Part shown: positions 8,525 through 18,355 of the stretch, piece after piece
How positions within the stretch are numbered: the first letter of the stretch is position 1
Layout: every line of letters starts with the position of its first letter
DNA from: a virus
Reading direction: 5' to 3' (one strand)
Length of the DNA stretch: 64,000 bases
IMG/VR virus record: IMGVR_UViG_3300021962_000035
Span: 1 to 64,000 of that record
The notes under the pieces: generated by a model
Told to the model about the DNA's origin: nothing
Database searches by the model: none
What the model saw: only the letters and a program-made list of their open reading frames with translations
Program-made: the position numbers and the translations under genes

Positions 8525-11014
8525 ATGAGTTTTAATCCAGAGGACAAGTTTCCCAAAGAAGGAACCCCAGTTTATAACGGTAGCGGAGAGCAATACGATC
8601 TCACTGATACCCGGTATAAATATCACGACGGTCTCGATAACACTACGAAGATCAAAGATTCTTCAGTGGACGATCTCTTTGCCACCACTGATGCTGCTGA
8701 AGCTAGAGCCATCCAGATCGGATGCGGGGGATATCACACGGTCGTAATAAAAGGCAATACTTACTACAAGCCTTGCTCAACAGCAGATTACTATGCTACT
8801 AGAATAGAGCAGCTTGATAGTGCCTTAAACTTCACGTACATAGGTAATTACAGGATATTATCATGGGATAACCCATTCCTGTATGTAACTAAGTTTAAGG
8901 GATGGATTATTGATACTGGTGGAAGCAATAATAACGGACCTTCTTTAAATGCTGACGATATAGCTATAGATTTTAGGTATAGCATCGACGGTAAAACATG
9001 GTCACTTTGGACAAACGTCGGAACTGCATTAGGAGGTCTAACCAATGAATTTTCTGACTTATTTGAAATAACACTTGATCCTAATAATAAATTCTATCCT
9101 GAATTTAGATTCACATCAGTCCTAGTTAATGATGATGGTACAATCATATACAACACGGAAGAACCCATAGATCCGAGTATAGTTATCGTTAATTTTGATT
9201 TAGATCTTGAGTATGCTGATACTCCAGAGGTGGTTATCTATAAACCTGCAGCGATATGTTCCAATGAAATTTCAGTCAGACCTATCATATTTAGTGATTG
9301 TAATTTCACATTCAATCCTTATGCAGTAAACAGAGCTCTGAATCTATATCAGGATCTTAGCCAAATGGTTAATAAAGTGTTTGGGTTAGAAGCTAATTAC
9401 TATTCTGTTCAACCACAGGGGAGAGGAAAGGATGTCATATTGAGAGAATATACTTTATTTAATGTTGTTGCGGAGAAATGTATTAAGATTCTTGTTCCTC
9501 AGAACCAGTTCCCTGATAATAAAATAAACTTTGATCCTTTCGGACTGCAATTTGAAAATCCTTTTGAGATCCAGATAGATCGAAGATATTTTGAAAGTAT
9601 ATTTGGTAAAGGCTCTCAGCCCAGGAAAAGAGATATCATATATTTCCCTATTACCAATAGAATATATGAAATAAATTCAACCTATCTTTTCAGAGATTTT
9701 ATGAACGCTCCTGTTTATTTTAAAATAGAGCTTCAAAAATACAGCCCTAGAAGTAACACATACTTCCAAGATCCTGCTTATAAGGAGGAACTTGAAGGTA
9801 TAGCAGTAACAACCCAAGAACTATTTGGCGATGAAGTTAAAGCGGAGGAATTAAAATCATCTAAGCCTCAGCAGTACGCAACTACGATAACCCAAATGTC
9901 TCAGGATCCTATCAGATCTTATGTTTACAAAGACTTGCCTATTATAGAATATGATCTCAACAACAACTGGACTATAGTTCTAAATAACTATTACGATCTA
10001 TCTGAAGCTTTTGCTGACGTGTCAGAATTCCAGTATGATCCTAGTAGATATAAAAATGCAATAAGATATAAAATGCTTCCCGAGCTTAAAACTGGAGGTG
10101 AGCTTGCTTACACTTGCTGGTTTAGTCTAAGAGATTTTTATGACAACAGCAAAATGACGAAGCGCGGATATCCGATATTAAATGCAACCCTAGAAAGCTA
10201 TGATTCAGATTATTTGTTCTTTAGTACATACCCTAATAGACACAGATTAGAAAAATGGCAGTCTTACGCCTCAAATCCTGAAGGATATGTTGCCGTAAAG
10301 GGCGATAAATTACACTCAGGCGGTTATGAAGTTCTTAATGTAATTGATGAATATAGATTTGTTGTTAAAAACAACTCCACTACATTCTCTCAAGGAACTA
10401 TAGTTTGGAAAGTACAAAAAGCCCAAAACAGAAATTTAATAAGCGGTCTTTATCTTGATTCTAACGAGGACATGAAGGGAATAAGAATTGATCTTATTCA
10501 CTCTGGCGTGATTGATGAAAACACCAATCCTTTCTTAGGACAGGGAAGTTTGGTTATAAGATTAAATGACACCATAATAAATTCACCTTTACAATTTACT
10601 CCTGAGTATGGAGATTGGTATGGAGTTGTTGTTAATGTTTCTAATATCTATAAACAAATTGCAGCTAACGTCTGGGCATTAAGCTATGATCCAGTTGATC
10701 CGAACGAGCAGACAAGTAAATTGAATAAGGTTCATGAAGAAGTTAGGATGTTCACTGATCCTATAATATTCTCTGCCCCATCAAACATAAATACAGATAA
10801 GAATAGTCCTTTCTACGGAACAGAAAATAATGCTTATAAAGTATTTACCGGACCAATATATTTAAGTAATATAAGATTATTTAAAAACATGATTGATGTT
10901 GACAATCAATCAACAGTGTTAAACCAGAACATCGTAAGAGATGCTCAATTAGCACATATAATTGATAACGCTAAACCATTGCTGAACATACCTAAGTTCG
11001 CTAGAAATAGATAA
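8525..11014 (+). CDS. Large virion structural protein with LamG-like C-terminal region
   Basis: 829 residues with no signal peptide or membrane segment. The N-terminal 100 residues look like a virion attachment region. The middle (about 100-420) is beta-rich. The last 330 residues carry LamG-like strands (LAYTCWFSLRDF, GDWYGVVVNVSN, GPIYLSNIRLFKN). It is transcribed from its own GATATATA motif and sits just before the terminase genes, where T4 has neck and tail-completion genes. It may be a neck or whisker-type fibre or a baseplate-associated adhesin. No homologue was recognised with confidence. Confidence 0.6.
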   Translation: MSFNPEDKFPKEGTPVYNGSGEQYDLTDTRYKYHDGLDNTTKIKDSSVDDLFATTDAAEARAIQIGCGGYHTVVIKGNTYYKPCSTADYYATRIEQLDSALNFTYIGNYRILSWDNPFLYVTKFKGWIIDTGGSNNNGPSLNADDIAIDFRYSIDGKTWSLWTNVGTALGGLTNEFSDLFEITLDPNNKFYPEFRFTSVLVNDDGTIIYNTEEPIDPSIVIVNFDLDLEYADTPEVVIYKPAAICSNEISVRPIIFSDCNFTFNPYAVNRALNLYQDLSQMVNKVFGLEANYYSVQPQGRGKDVILREYTLFNVVAEKCIKILVPQNQFPDNKINFDPFGLQFENPFEIQIDRRYFESIFGKGSQPRKRDIIYFPITNRIYEINSTYLFRDFMNAPVYFKIELQKYSPRSNTYFQDPAYKEELEGIAVTTQELFGDEVKAEELKSSKPQQYATTITQMSQDPIRSYVYKDLPIIEYDLNNNWTIVLNNYYDLSEAFADVSEFQYDPSRYKNAIRYKMLPELKTGGELAYTCWFSLRDFYDNSKMTKRGYPILNATLESYDSDYLFFSTYPNRHRLEKWQSYASNPEGYVAVKGDKLHSGGYEVLNVIDEYRFVVKNNSTTFSQGTIVWKVQKAQNRNLISGLYLDSNEDMKGIRIDLIHSGVIDENTNPFLGQGSLVIRLNDTIINSPLQFTPEYGDWYGVVVNVSNIYKQIAANVWALSYDPVDPNEQTSKLNKVHEEVRMFTDPIIFSAPSNINTDKNSPFYGTENNAYKVFTGPIYLSNIRLFKNMIDVDNQSTVLNQNIVRDAQLAHIIDNAKPLLNIPKFARNR

Positions 11015-11017
11015 AAT

Positions 11018-11803
11018 ATGCCAAGAAGAAAACCGAAACCGGAAAAGGTAATTCAAGAGAAAATAAAAGAGAATCTTGATGCCATAATAATGGAGGAATC
11101 ATTAGATTCAGTTTCACTAGATTCCGATGATTTACCTAGACTGAAGACTTCAGAGCTAATGAATTTTGCAGACGAAAAACTTAGTGCTCTCACTGAAGCT
11201 AGGGCATTGATGGATTCTGTTGCAAAATTTTACGTGGATCCGGGCGCTCACGGGCACGTGGAGCTTCTAGATTTGAAGAAAAAAGTTGATGCGATGAACG
11301 TCTCCGCGATGATGTTTCAAATGAAATCAGCTCAACATGCTATTACTAAATTACTCGAGGAAATAGATTTAGGGAACATGCACCCCAGAATTTTTGAAGT
11401 TCTTGCACAGCTACAGTCGCAAATAATGCAAATGCCTAAGGATTATCAGACTTATCTGGAAAAAATGGAACAGAGCTACAAGAGAGTCAACACAGAGCTG
11501 GAAGAGAAAAGGCACTCCGGAGGTGTTATGATGGATCAGCAGACAGGACTAGAAGGGGAGACTAATACTTTCTATCCTTCAAATACTGACGGATCTGGAA
11601 TAAGATCTAGAGGTACAAGAGGAATAATGGAAGGTCTAAGGGACATTTTGGGAACCGAGATTGTTGATGTTAAACCAGTAGAGGTTAACCCAAATGCGGT
11701 TGTTAACGCCAGAGACAAGAAACTAATTGATGACCAACTCCGTCCACAAAGTGATGATGAGGATCAAACCGATTTTATCATTGAGGACGATATAATAGAA
11801 TAA
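11018..11803 (+). CDS. Candidate small terminase subunit (gp16 position)
   Basis: 261 residues. The central region (about 40-165) is helical and amphipathic; the N-terminus is basic (PRRKPKPEK) and the C-terminus acidic (ending in FIIEDDIIE). It ends one base before the ATG of the large terminase, the position of T4 gene 16. The helical core with flexible charged ends is consistent with an oligomeric DNA-recognition small terminase that hands DNA to gp17. It is longer than T4 gp16 (164 residues). The assignment is by position and architecture rather than by a diagnostic motif. Confidence 0.5.
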   Translation: MPRRKPKPEKVIQEKIKENLDAIIMEESLDSVSLDSDDLPRLKTSELMNFADEKLSALTEARALMDSVAKFYVDPGAHGHVELLDLKKKVDAMNVSAMMFQMKSAQHAITKLLEEIDLGNMHPRIFEVLAQLQSQIMQMPKDYQTYLEKMEQSYKRVNTELEEKRHSGGVMMDQQTGLEGETNTFYPSNTDGSGIRSRGTRGIMEGLRDILGTEIVDVKPVEVNPNAVVNARDKKLIDDQLRPQSDDEDQTDFIIEDDIIE

Positions 11804-11804
11804 T

Positions 11805-13646
11805 ATGTTTTCAGAAGCAGTACAGAAAGAAGATTCACAAACGGAGAGTAGTTATTGGACAACCTCCAGAATAAATGAACTTCTTAGAAGAGTTGATGAG
11901 GAAGGGCTTGACTATAAAAGTGTAGACAACCCATTCCATGACAACAACCCCGAATTAAAAAGGGCAAATATTCTTTGGGAATATACACCGGAGGAAATCC
12001 TAGAAATGCGCAAGTGTGCGGAGGATGTTACTTATTTTGCTAAGTATTGCCAGGTTATGACCGATGAGGGTTTGAACTACATCAAGCTTAGAGATTATCA
12101 GACCTCAGTTCTTAGAGAGTACCAAGCCAACAGATTTAATATATTTTTAGCACCTAGACAGGTTGGTAAATCTATTACCTCTTCGGTAATTCTTGTTTGG
12201 TATCTGTTATTCAATCACGATAAAAATGCGATGATTTTGGCTAACGTGGGCGATACCGCAGAAGAGCTAATGGACAAGATCAAAGCAATCATCAAGGGAC
12301 TTCCGTTCTTCCTTAAACCTGGTATGGTTGTAAATAACGTGATGTCCATGAGGTTTGACAACGGATGTAGAATCTTAGCTAAGACCACAACTAAAACATC
12401 CGGTATCGGTTTTACTATACACTTCTTATACATGGATGAGTTTGCTCACATTAATCCAAACTTTATAGAAGCCTTTTTTAGATCAACTTACCCAACCGTA
12501 TCATCGTCAAAGGTCTCCAGAATCATAATCACTTCCACCCCTAATGGGATGAATAAGTTTTATGAGATATACCAGGGGGCTCTAATGGGAGAGAATAGCT
12601 TCAATCCAATCAGAGTAGATTGGTGGCAGGTTCCCGGAAGAGATGAGGCATGGAAACAAAAAGAGATTGGGAACTTAGGTAGCGAAGAACTTTTTAATCA
12701 GGAATACGGTAACCAGTTTTTAAGCTCTTCTTCCTTGCTTCTCGGGTCAAATGAATTAAAGAAGATCAAAACAAACGAGGTTGAATATGAATGGAAGGAG
12801 ATAGATTGCTTACATTATGAAGAGTCCTTAAATTATGAGAATCTTCTATGGCATCCTAAATTTAACATCGATAATGCAAATTCACCTGGAAAAAAATTCG
12901 TTTTCTCTATTGATATAAGTGCTGGTGTAAAAGGTGATTTCACCGTTGTTAATATCTTCAAAGTTACTCCACTTCCTAAGAAAATGATAGAATCTATACA
13001 GGAATATGAAGACGAATCCGATTTTTTCGGTCTGGTTCAGGTAGGTGTTTTCAGAGATAACGAGATAAAACTTGAGGAACTTGTTAAATTATTAAGGGGA
13101 TTAATAAAAGTTGTTGGCATCGATAGGGTTAAGCTAGCTATAGAAATGAACTTTAAAGGGGAGCTTCTATACGAAAAGTTGATGACGGACGATGACTATT
13201 ATGACGAGATGTTCTTGTTTACTAAGCATTCTGAATCCGCAAGAGTTTTAAAACCTGGCATCAAGTACAACGAAAAGAATAAGATGAAGTATTGCGAACT
13301 TCTCAGAAGTCTTATAAGAGAGGGGAAGATCCTCGTAAATGATAAAAAATGGACCATCCCGGAGCTTTTTACATTCGGACTAAATAACAGGGGAACATAT
13401 TCCAGTCAAACCGGACACGATGACGTGGCTATGACTTTAGTGAACTTACCTGGTCTTTTCGACGGTTATGATTTCAATCAGATGGTAGGTGATGTGTTTG
13501 ACGAGTTAGAAAACGATTACAAGCAACTGATATCTGCAAAACTTGAGGTGGGAATGCCAGGAGAAACTGATGAATTCGGATACGGAAACAAAGGTCCTTC
13601 AACTAAGGATGGCAGAAGCTATGGTGATTTTAATAAATTGCTTTAA
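11805..13646 (+). CDS. Terminase large subunit (gp17-like)
   Basis: 613 residues, matching T4 gp17 (610). The ATPase domain has a Walker A motif APRQVGKS (residues 116-123) and a Walker B motif FLYMDEFAHI (Asp211/Glu212), followed by the coupling motif ITSTPNG. The C-terminal RNase H-like nuclease shows its first acidic residue in FSIDISAG, a second in AIEMNFKG and a third in TGHDDVAM. The enzyme cuts concatemeric phage DNA and pumps it into the prohead through the portal. Partners encoded here are the candidate small terminase and the two portal proteins. Confidence 0.95.
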   Translation: MFSEAVQKEDSQTESSYWTTSRINELLRRVDEEGLDYKSVDNPFHDNNPELKRANILWEYTPEEILEMRKCAEDVTYFAKYCQVMTDEGLNYIKLRDYQTSVLREYQANRFNIFLAPRQVGKSITSSVILVWYLLFNHDKNAMILANVGDTAEELMDKIKAIIKGLPFFLKPGMVVNNVMSMRFDNGCRILAKTTTKTSGIGFTIHFLYMDEFAHINPNFIEAFFRSTYPTVSSSKVSRIIITSTPNGMNKFYEIYQGALMGENSFNPIRVDWWQVPGRDEAWKQKEIGNLGSEELFNQEYGNQFLSSSSLLLGSNELKKIKTNEVEYEWKEIDCLHYEESLNYENLLWHPKFNIDNANSPGKKFVFSIDISAGVKGDFTVVNIFKVTPLPKKMIESIQEYEDESDFFGLVQVGVFRDNEIKLEELVKLLRGLIKVVGIDRVKLAIEMNFKGELLYEKLMTDDDYYDEMFLFTKHSESARVLKPGIKYNEKNKMKYCELLRSLIREGKILVNDKKWTIPELFTFGLNNRGTYSSQTGHDDVAMTLVNLPGLFDGYDFNQMVGDVFDELENDYKQLISAKLEVGMPGETDEFGYGNKGPSTKDGRSYGDFNKLL

Positions 13647-13681
13647 AGCTATGCTGGATCTAATATTCTACTTTCTATTTC

Positions 13682-13689
13682 GATATATA
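13682..13689 (+). promoter_or_regulatory. Putative late promoter motif
   Basis: CGATATATAG lies in the 73-base gap between terminase and sheath genes, 30 bases before the sheath ATG. It belongs to the recurrent GATATATA class. Confidence 0.45.
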
Positions 13690-13719
13690 GTACAGAAGCA
13701 AAAAATATCTTAAAAAATA

Positions 13720-16700
13720 ATGGCAAATAAGGTTAAAATAGACTATTCCCAGTTTAAAGCCTCAGGGGTTTATACCCTTGAATTTGACGCGTCACAAAGT
13801 GTCATACTAACATCTCAAACGATTAGATTGGTTGTTGGCTTCTCTAACAAGGGGCCTTTCAATACTCCGGTTTATATACCAGATCCAACGACAATGATTT
13901 CTGTTTTTGGAGACATTGATAGATCCTTAGAAAATAAAGGATCTTTCTTCCATAGATCGATACTAACGTGTCTAAACACTGGTCCTGTTTTCGCATTGAA
14001 TCTATTAAAACTTAATGATGATGTTGATAGCGCTAGTCCGGACGAAGTTACGTATAGAGCTTACTCTTTGGACACTGAACAATATAATGGTGTTGTAACT
14101 TCTGAGTTATACTCATCTTATTATAACAAAGAGAGATTCTGGTTTGCAGATCCTAATTATTTCCTAGCTACTCTAAGCACATCGGATACAGGAAAACTTT
14201 TCAGCTTAACCAACTTAGGTAAATCCCCTATGAGTGTTATCATTAGAAAATCTACAGATTCTTCTAAGCCATTAAAGGGATATGATATCTTTGCTATAGA
14301 CTGGTATGGTGCTAATAATGTGCCTACGTTCATGCACCCTTACGACTATATGTCTGATTATTTCATCGACGTTATAGCAGTTTCTGGAGATTGGACAGAT
14401 TATCAAGCATTAGCTTTAGATCCTAAATGGTCAGCGTTCTTTACCAATAACGGATTCATTAAGAGCAAAATTGATGCTTTCCTTAGCGATCAGGACGTAA
14501 ACATCGTTACATCAGTAACTGGATGTATTATCCCTGACTTCGTGGATCTTAACGGGGTTAATCAATACATTCAGACTTTAGTAAATGCTAACTCTCCAGC
14601 GACAGGATTATTCTGTGCTATAGATGAACAAGCATTCGACGACATCTGTGCTAATCCATATACAATCGATTTAGTGGGTAACCACCTTATTGACGAATTA
14701 ACTGGAGATAGAGATTTAGCTAATCCTAGGATTAATTTCTTAAGCTACGACCAGGCTTTAGTTGCAGATTACCTTTATACACAAAACGTGGTTGGGGTTA
14801 CCGGTTCAGGAGCAACTGCATTTATCGGACCTACTGGTTTAAGCGGTCCAGCAAACGGTACTAAAGTAGGTACACTATTTACCCTTGATGCTGGTACAAC
14901 TGCAGGTGTTGTTTACCAATCATTTGCAGCATACGATCCTAATGCTTATGACGGAGGGTTACACTATCTTCAGACTTTAGGAACAGGAGGAACAGCAGGA
15001 TATTTCCAAAATGCTTCTCAAAAGAACGCATTAAAATCTTTCTTGACTGTTAATTCTTCGGACGATCAGAAATTTATAGTTGGTGTTGTTAATGGTATAT
15101 CCGGTGCTACTGGAGCTTTAATCAACCAATTTGCATTGCATGATCTGATTAAACTTAAAGTTACCGGAACACAGGATGTTGGAGGTGAGCTTAGAATATT
15201 CTTTACTCACCCTCTAGATACTTCTTTCTACAGATCACAAGGTATTACTGTATCCCCTGTTTATACAATCAATTCATATAATACGGGTGCTTCTGGAAGT
15301 AATAAGCCTTTCTATAGCAACGCTTACCAATTCGGTAACTCTGATTATTTGGATATCGTTAGTGAAGTTACCCCTAACGGTGTAACTGGACCTAACGCAC
15401 CTCTTGGAGTTTCCAACGTACTACAAGGATATAATGCTTCTACGTTATTCCAAAATGTTAAATACAATGAGTTGGCAGACGGAGATCAAATTTGGTTAAA
15501 CTCAGCAGGAACAAGTCTTCAGTACTTGTCATTTGAATCTACCGTAGATAGGGATCAATTTAACTATGTTAACACAAGATCTCACTCTAACGTATCACTT
15601 GCAGGGAACACAATAAATAACATAACTGGATTTGCTACTGCTTATGCTTCGGATAACATCGGAACACCAGTAACTTCACAGAAAATAGACATAGTTTCTC
15701 AGGAAGGTTCAATTAACTCATTTGTTAACTGTACGAAGATTGATACCACTTCATTCTACGTAGTTGAGGATTCAAACGGAAACGTTCCTCTATCCGTTGG
15801 AGATTTGGTAGTTTGTACAGACCTTGACATCTGCGTTCCTACCACAGGAAATCAACAAAGCAGATTAGCTAAGATTACTTCAGTTGCTTCTACAACAACT
15901 TCAGGAACTTACAAAGCTATCTGTTCTAGACCGGTACTTTACTATTCTGGTGATGGATCAGGATCAAGAGTTCAGAAGTTTAAATCAATCTCTCAGTTCA
16001 CTAGATCTTTTGATTTCACATACCTTTCTGGATTCACCATGAAAGAATCTCATAGACCTAACGGATCTGATGCTAGAGTCTCTGAAATACTTGATGTTAT
16101 GTACGACACTAACATCGCTAAGACATTAGCTTCTAAAGACGTTATTTCTTTCAGATACATTGTAGATACATTCTCTGGACAAATTTTACCTAACTCTAAA
16201 TACCAGTTAAGTAGATTAGCAATGCTTAGACAGCAATCACTTGCGCTTATAAACGCTCCATCGATGGCTCAATTCCAAGCTAGCACCGATCCTAGATTTA
16301 CTAATGCGCCTACAGCTTCTAATCCTTACCCAAGTTTAAATACTGCTTATATCGCAGACGGAGGTAACTTATCATTAAATCCTTCTTACACATTTAGCTT
16401 ACCTAGTGAAGCAGAAGGTGCTAAATTCGCTGCATTCTATGCTCCTTATATCACTATCAGAGAGTCTAATAGAAACGTGAACGTTCCACCAGCTGCTATG
16501 GTATCTAATAACTTTGTTAGAAAATTCGCTACAGGAGAACCTTATGCAATCATCGCAGGTCAGAAAAGAGGAATCTTAAGCGGAGGTGGTAACATCGTAG
16601 GAGTAGAATACGACTTCACTGACGAGGACAGAGCAAACTTAGAACCATTCGGAATTAATCCTATCATTAAGAGAAGAGGAGTTGGAGTGGTAATCTTCGG

Positions 16701-17073
16701 TAACCAAACAGCTTACCAACAAGTTAACTCTGCATTCAACTTAGTTCACGTAAGAGACTTGTTAATAAGTATCGAAAGCGACGTACAGTCTATCCTTTCA
16801 AACTACTTATTTGATTTCAATGATGATTCTATCAGACTTGAAATTAAGACATTGGTTGATAACTACTTGGACGGAGTAAGAGCAGGTGGTGGAATCTACA
16901 ACTACCAAACTGTTATGGATGCTTCTAATAATACACCAGCAATTATCGATATGAACATGGGAGTTATAGATGTTATTATCGAACCTGCTAGAGGTATTCA
17001 GAAATTCATTAACAGAATTACTGTTACAAGAACAGGAGGTATTGCAGCAGGAGGCTTTATCCAATTCGTATAA
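13720..17073 (+). CDS. Tail sheath protein (gp18-like), enlarged
   Basis: 1117 residues, against 659 in T4. The N-terminus has the sheath opening (VYTLEFDASQSV, then VVGFSNKGPFNTPVYI, then LLKLND). The C-terminal 220 residues carry the conserved core fold: YAIIAGQKRGIL, then NPIIKRRGVGVVIFGNQTAY, then VHVRDLLISIES, and the closing strand IQKFINRITVTR. The centre (roughly residues 270-730) is an insertion rich in Gly, Ser and Thr and probably forms surface domains on the sheath. The sheath contracts to drive the tube through the envelope. It is followed directly by the tube genes, as in T4. Confidence 0.93.
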   Translation: MANKVKIDYSQFKASGVYTLEFDASQSVILTSQTIRLVVGFSNKGPFNTPVYIPDPTTMISVFGDIDRSLENKGSFFHRSILTCLNTGPVFALNLLKLNDDVDSASPDEVTYRAYSLDTEQYNGVVTSELYSSYYNKERFWFADPNYFLATLSTSDTGKLFSLTNLGKSPMSVIIRKSTDSSKPLKGYDIFAIDWYGANNVPTFMHPYDYMSDYFIDVIAVSGDWTDYQALALDPKWSAFFTNNGFIKSKIDAFLSDQDVNIVTSVTGCIIPDFVDLNGVNQYIQTLVNANSPATGLFCAIDEQAFDDICANPYTIDLVGNHLIDELTGDRDLANPRINFLSYDQALVADYLYTQNVVGVTGSGATAFIGPTGLSGPANGTKVGTLFTLDAGTTAGVVYQSFAAYDPNAYDGGLHYLQTLGTGGTAGYFQNASQKNALKSFLTVNSSDDQKFIVGVVNGISGATGALINQFALHDLIKLKVTGTQDVGGELRIFFTHPLDTSFYRSQGITVSPVYTINSYNTGASGSNKPFYSNAYQFGNSDYLDIVSEVTPNGVTGPNAPLGVSNVLQGYNASTLFQNVKYNELADGDQIWLNSAGTSLQYLSFESTVDRDQFNYVNTRSHSNVSLAGNTINNITGFATAYASDNIGTPVTSQKIDIVSQEGSINSFVNCTKIDTTSFYVVEDSNGNVPLSVGDLVVCTDLDICVPTTGNQQSRLAKITSVASTTTSGTYKAICSRPVLYYSGDGSGSRVQKFKSISQFTRSFDFTYLSGFTMKESHRPNGSDARVSEILDVMYDTNIAKTLASKDVISFRYIVDTFSGQILPNSKYQLSRLAMLRQQSLALINAPSMAQFQASTDPRFTNAPTASNPYPSLNTAYIADGGNLSLNPSYTFSLPSEAEGAKFAAFYAPYITIRESNRNVNVPPAAMVSNNFVRKFATGEPYAIIAGQKRGILSGGGNIVGVEYDFTDEDRANLEPFGINPIIKRRGVGVVIFGNQTAYQQVNSAFNLVHVRDLLISIESDVQSILSNYLFDFNDDSIRLEIKTLVDNYLDGVRAGGGIYNYQTVMDASNNTPAIIDMNMGVIDVIIEPARGIQKFINRITVTRTGGIAAGGFIQFV

Positions 17074-17092
17074 TACGAATTGGAGCCTTTTG
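17052..17092 (+). terminator. Hairpin overlapping the sheath stop codon
   Basis: CCAATTCGTAT (17061-17071) and ATACGAATTGG (17073-17083) form an 11-bp perfect inverted repeat with a one-base centre. An outer AGGCT/AGCCT pair flanks it with a 4-base bulge, and TTTT follows. It spans the TAA of the sheath gene. It could be an attenuating terminator or an mRNA-stabilising hairpin between the sheath and tube genes. Confidence 0.5.
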
Positions 17093-17119
17093 GGCAACTA
17101 AGATAAATATAAACTGAAT

Positions 17120-17674
17120 ATGGCAGGATTATCACATTATCAAAATTCATTATCAGCAATAAACAAGTTCGAACCTGTTTACCTGAATCAGTTCGAGGTT
17201 ACCGTTATACCTCCTTCTGCTGTTGCTGGCGGAGAGATCCTACTACAACACGTTACGAAGGTTGGTGGACTTACATTAGACAAAAACCCAGGATTGGTTA
17301 CCCAAAAATATAAGTTTGCTAAAAGGAACTATGCTGGAGCTAAGCCCGATAACACTTATATGGATTTAAGTTTAAGCTTTACCGTCAACTTAAATGATGA
17401 TAACTCAATGTATGTTTTTAAAACATTGAGACAATGGAGTGACTTAATCTACAATCCTTTAACAGGTGCGATGGGACTTAAGAATGATTATACTGGTACT
17501 ATCGTGGTTTCGATTTTTAATAAACAAGGGGACGTTTTCAGAAGAATAACATGCAGAGATTGTTATCCAACTAAAGCCATAAATGAAATGAATCTTAACT
17601 ACACATCAACTGATATATTCAAGATTGATGATATGACATGGGCAGTTGATTACTGGGAGGATTTATTCTTATAA
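17120..17674 (+). CDS. Tail tube protein, copy 1 (gp19-like)
   Basis: 184 residues, against 163 in T4 gp19. Diagnostic tube-family features include LSLSFTVNLNDDNSMYVF, LRQWSDLIYNPLTGAMG and the terminal DYWEDLF. The protein polymerises into hexameric rings that form the inner tail tube, guided by the tape measure and surrounded by the sheath. A paralogue follows 17 bases downstream and shares the same blocks. Confidence 0.9.
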   Translation: MAGLSHYQNSLSAINKFEPVYLNQFEVTVIPPSAVAGGEILLQHVTKVGGLTLDKNPGLVTQKYKFAKRNYAGAKPDNTYMDLSLSFTVNLNDDNSMYVFKTLRQWSDLIYNPLTGAMGLKNDYTGTIVVSIFNKQGDVFRRITCRDCYPTKAINEMNLNYTSTDIFKIDDMTWAVDYWEDLFL

Positions 17675-17691
17675 AAAAACACAAAAAATAA

Positions 17692-18267
17692 ATGGCAGGT
17701 TTACCACATTTTACAAACTCTAAAGCCGCGATAAACAACTACGAACCGGTTTATCTTAACCAATTCGAGGTTTTGATCAACCCACCTTCGGGTATAGTAG
17801 ATGCTAGCACGACTTTCAAAGGAGAGTCTATTTTAACTCAACAGGTTAAGTCCATTGCTGGATTAACTGTAGACATCTTAGCAAACGGAAACGTTGAACA
17901 AATGTACAAATTTGCTCAAAGAAGATACGCTGCAGGCGAGCCTACAACAACCGATATGACTTTAACTATGGAATTTGAAGTCAACCTAAATGATGCTAAC
18001 TCTATGAGTGTTTATAAGATACTTAGACAATGGAGCGATTTAATCTATAACCCCTTAACTGGAGCAATGGGTATTAAGAGTGATTATGTTGGGTCTATGG
18101 TTATTTCGGTTTTCAGCAAAAGAGGGGATGTTTTCAGAAGAATCAGAATTCCTTCTTGCTTTTTGAGCACAGCTATTAACGATATGCAGTTGGATTACGA
18201 GAATCCTGCTATCTACACAGTATCAGCTTCTTGGATCTGTGATTACTGGGAAGATTTATTCATCTAA
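17692..18267 (+). CDS. Tail tube protein, copy 2 (gp19-like)
   Basis: 191 residues and a paralogue of the preceding gene: both open with MAGL(S/P)H, share VYLNQFEV, the LRQWSDLIYNPLTGAMG block and end in DYWEDLF(L/I). This copy has a small insertion after residue 35 and a different peptide around residues 60-75. One copy may build the shaft and the other the baseplate-proximal or terminal rings, or the two may alternate. A strong terminator follows. Confidence 0.9.
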   Translation: MAGLPHFTNSKAAINNYEPVYLNQFEVLINPPSGIVDASTTFKGESILTQQVKSIAGLTVDILANGNVEQMYKFAQRRYAAGEPTTTDMTLTMEFEVNLNDANSMSVYKILRQWSDLIYNPLTGAMGIKSDYVGSMVISVFSKRGDVFRRIRIPSCFLSTAINDMQLDYENPAIYTVSASWICDYWEDLFI

Positions 18268-18288
18268 TATTAATTTCAATAATAATCG

Positions 18289-18318
18289 AAAGGAGACAAG
18301 GAATTTGTCTCCTTTTTT
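18289..18318 (+). terminator. Rho-independent terminator after tube genes
   Basis: An 11-bp stem (AAAGGAGACAA / TTGTCTCCTTT) with a 5-base loop, followed by T residues. Confidence 0.9.
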
Positions 18319-18355
18319 GTTTTCTGTTATATAATAAGAAAAACAAATTAAATAC

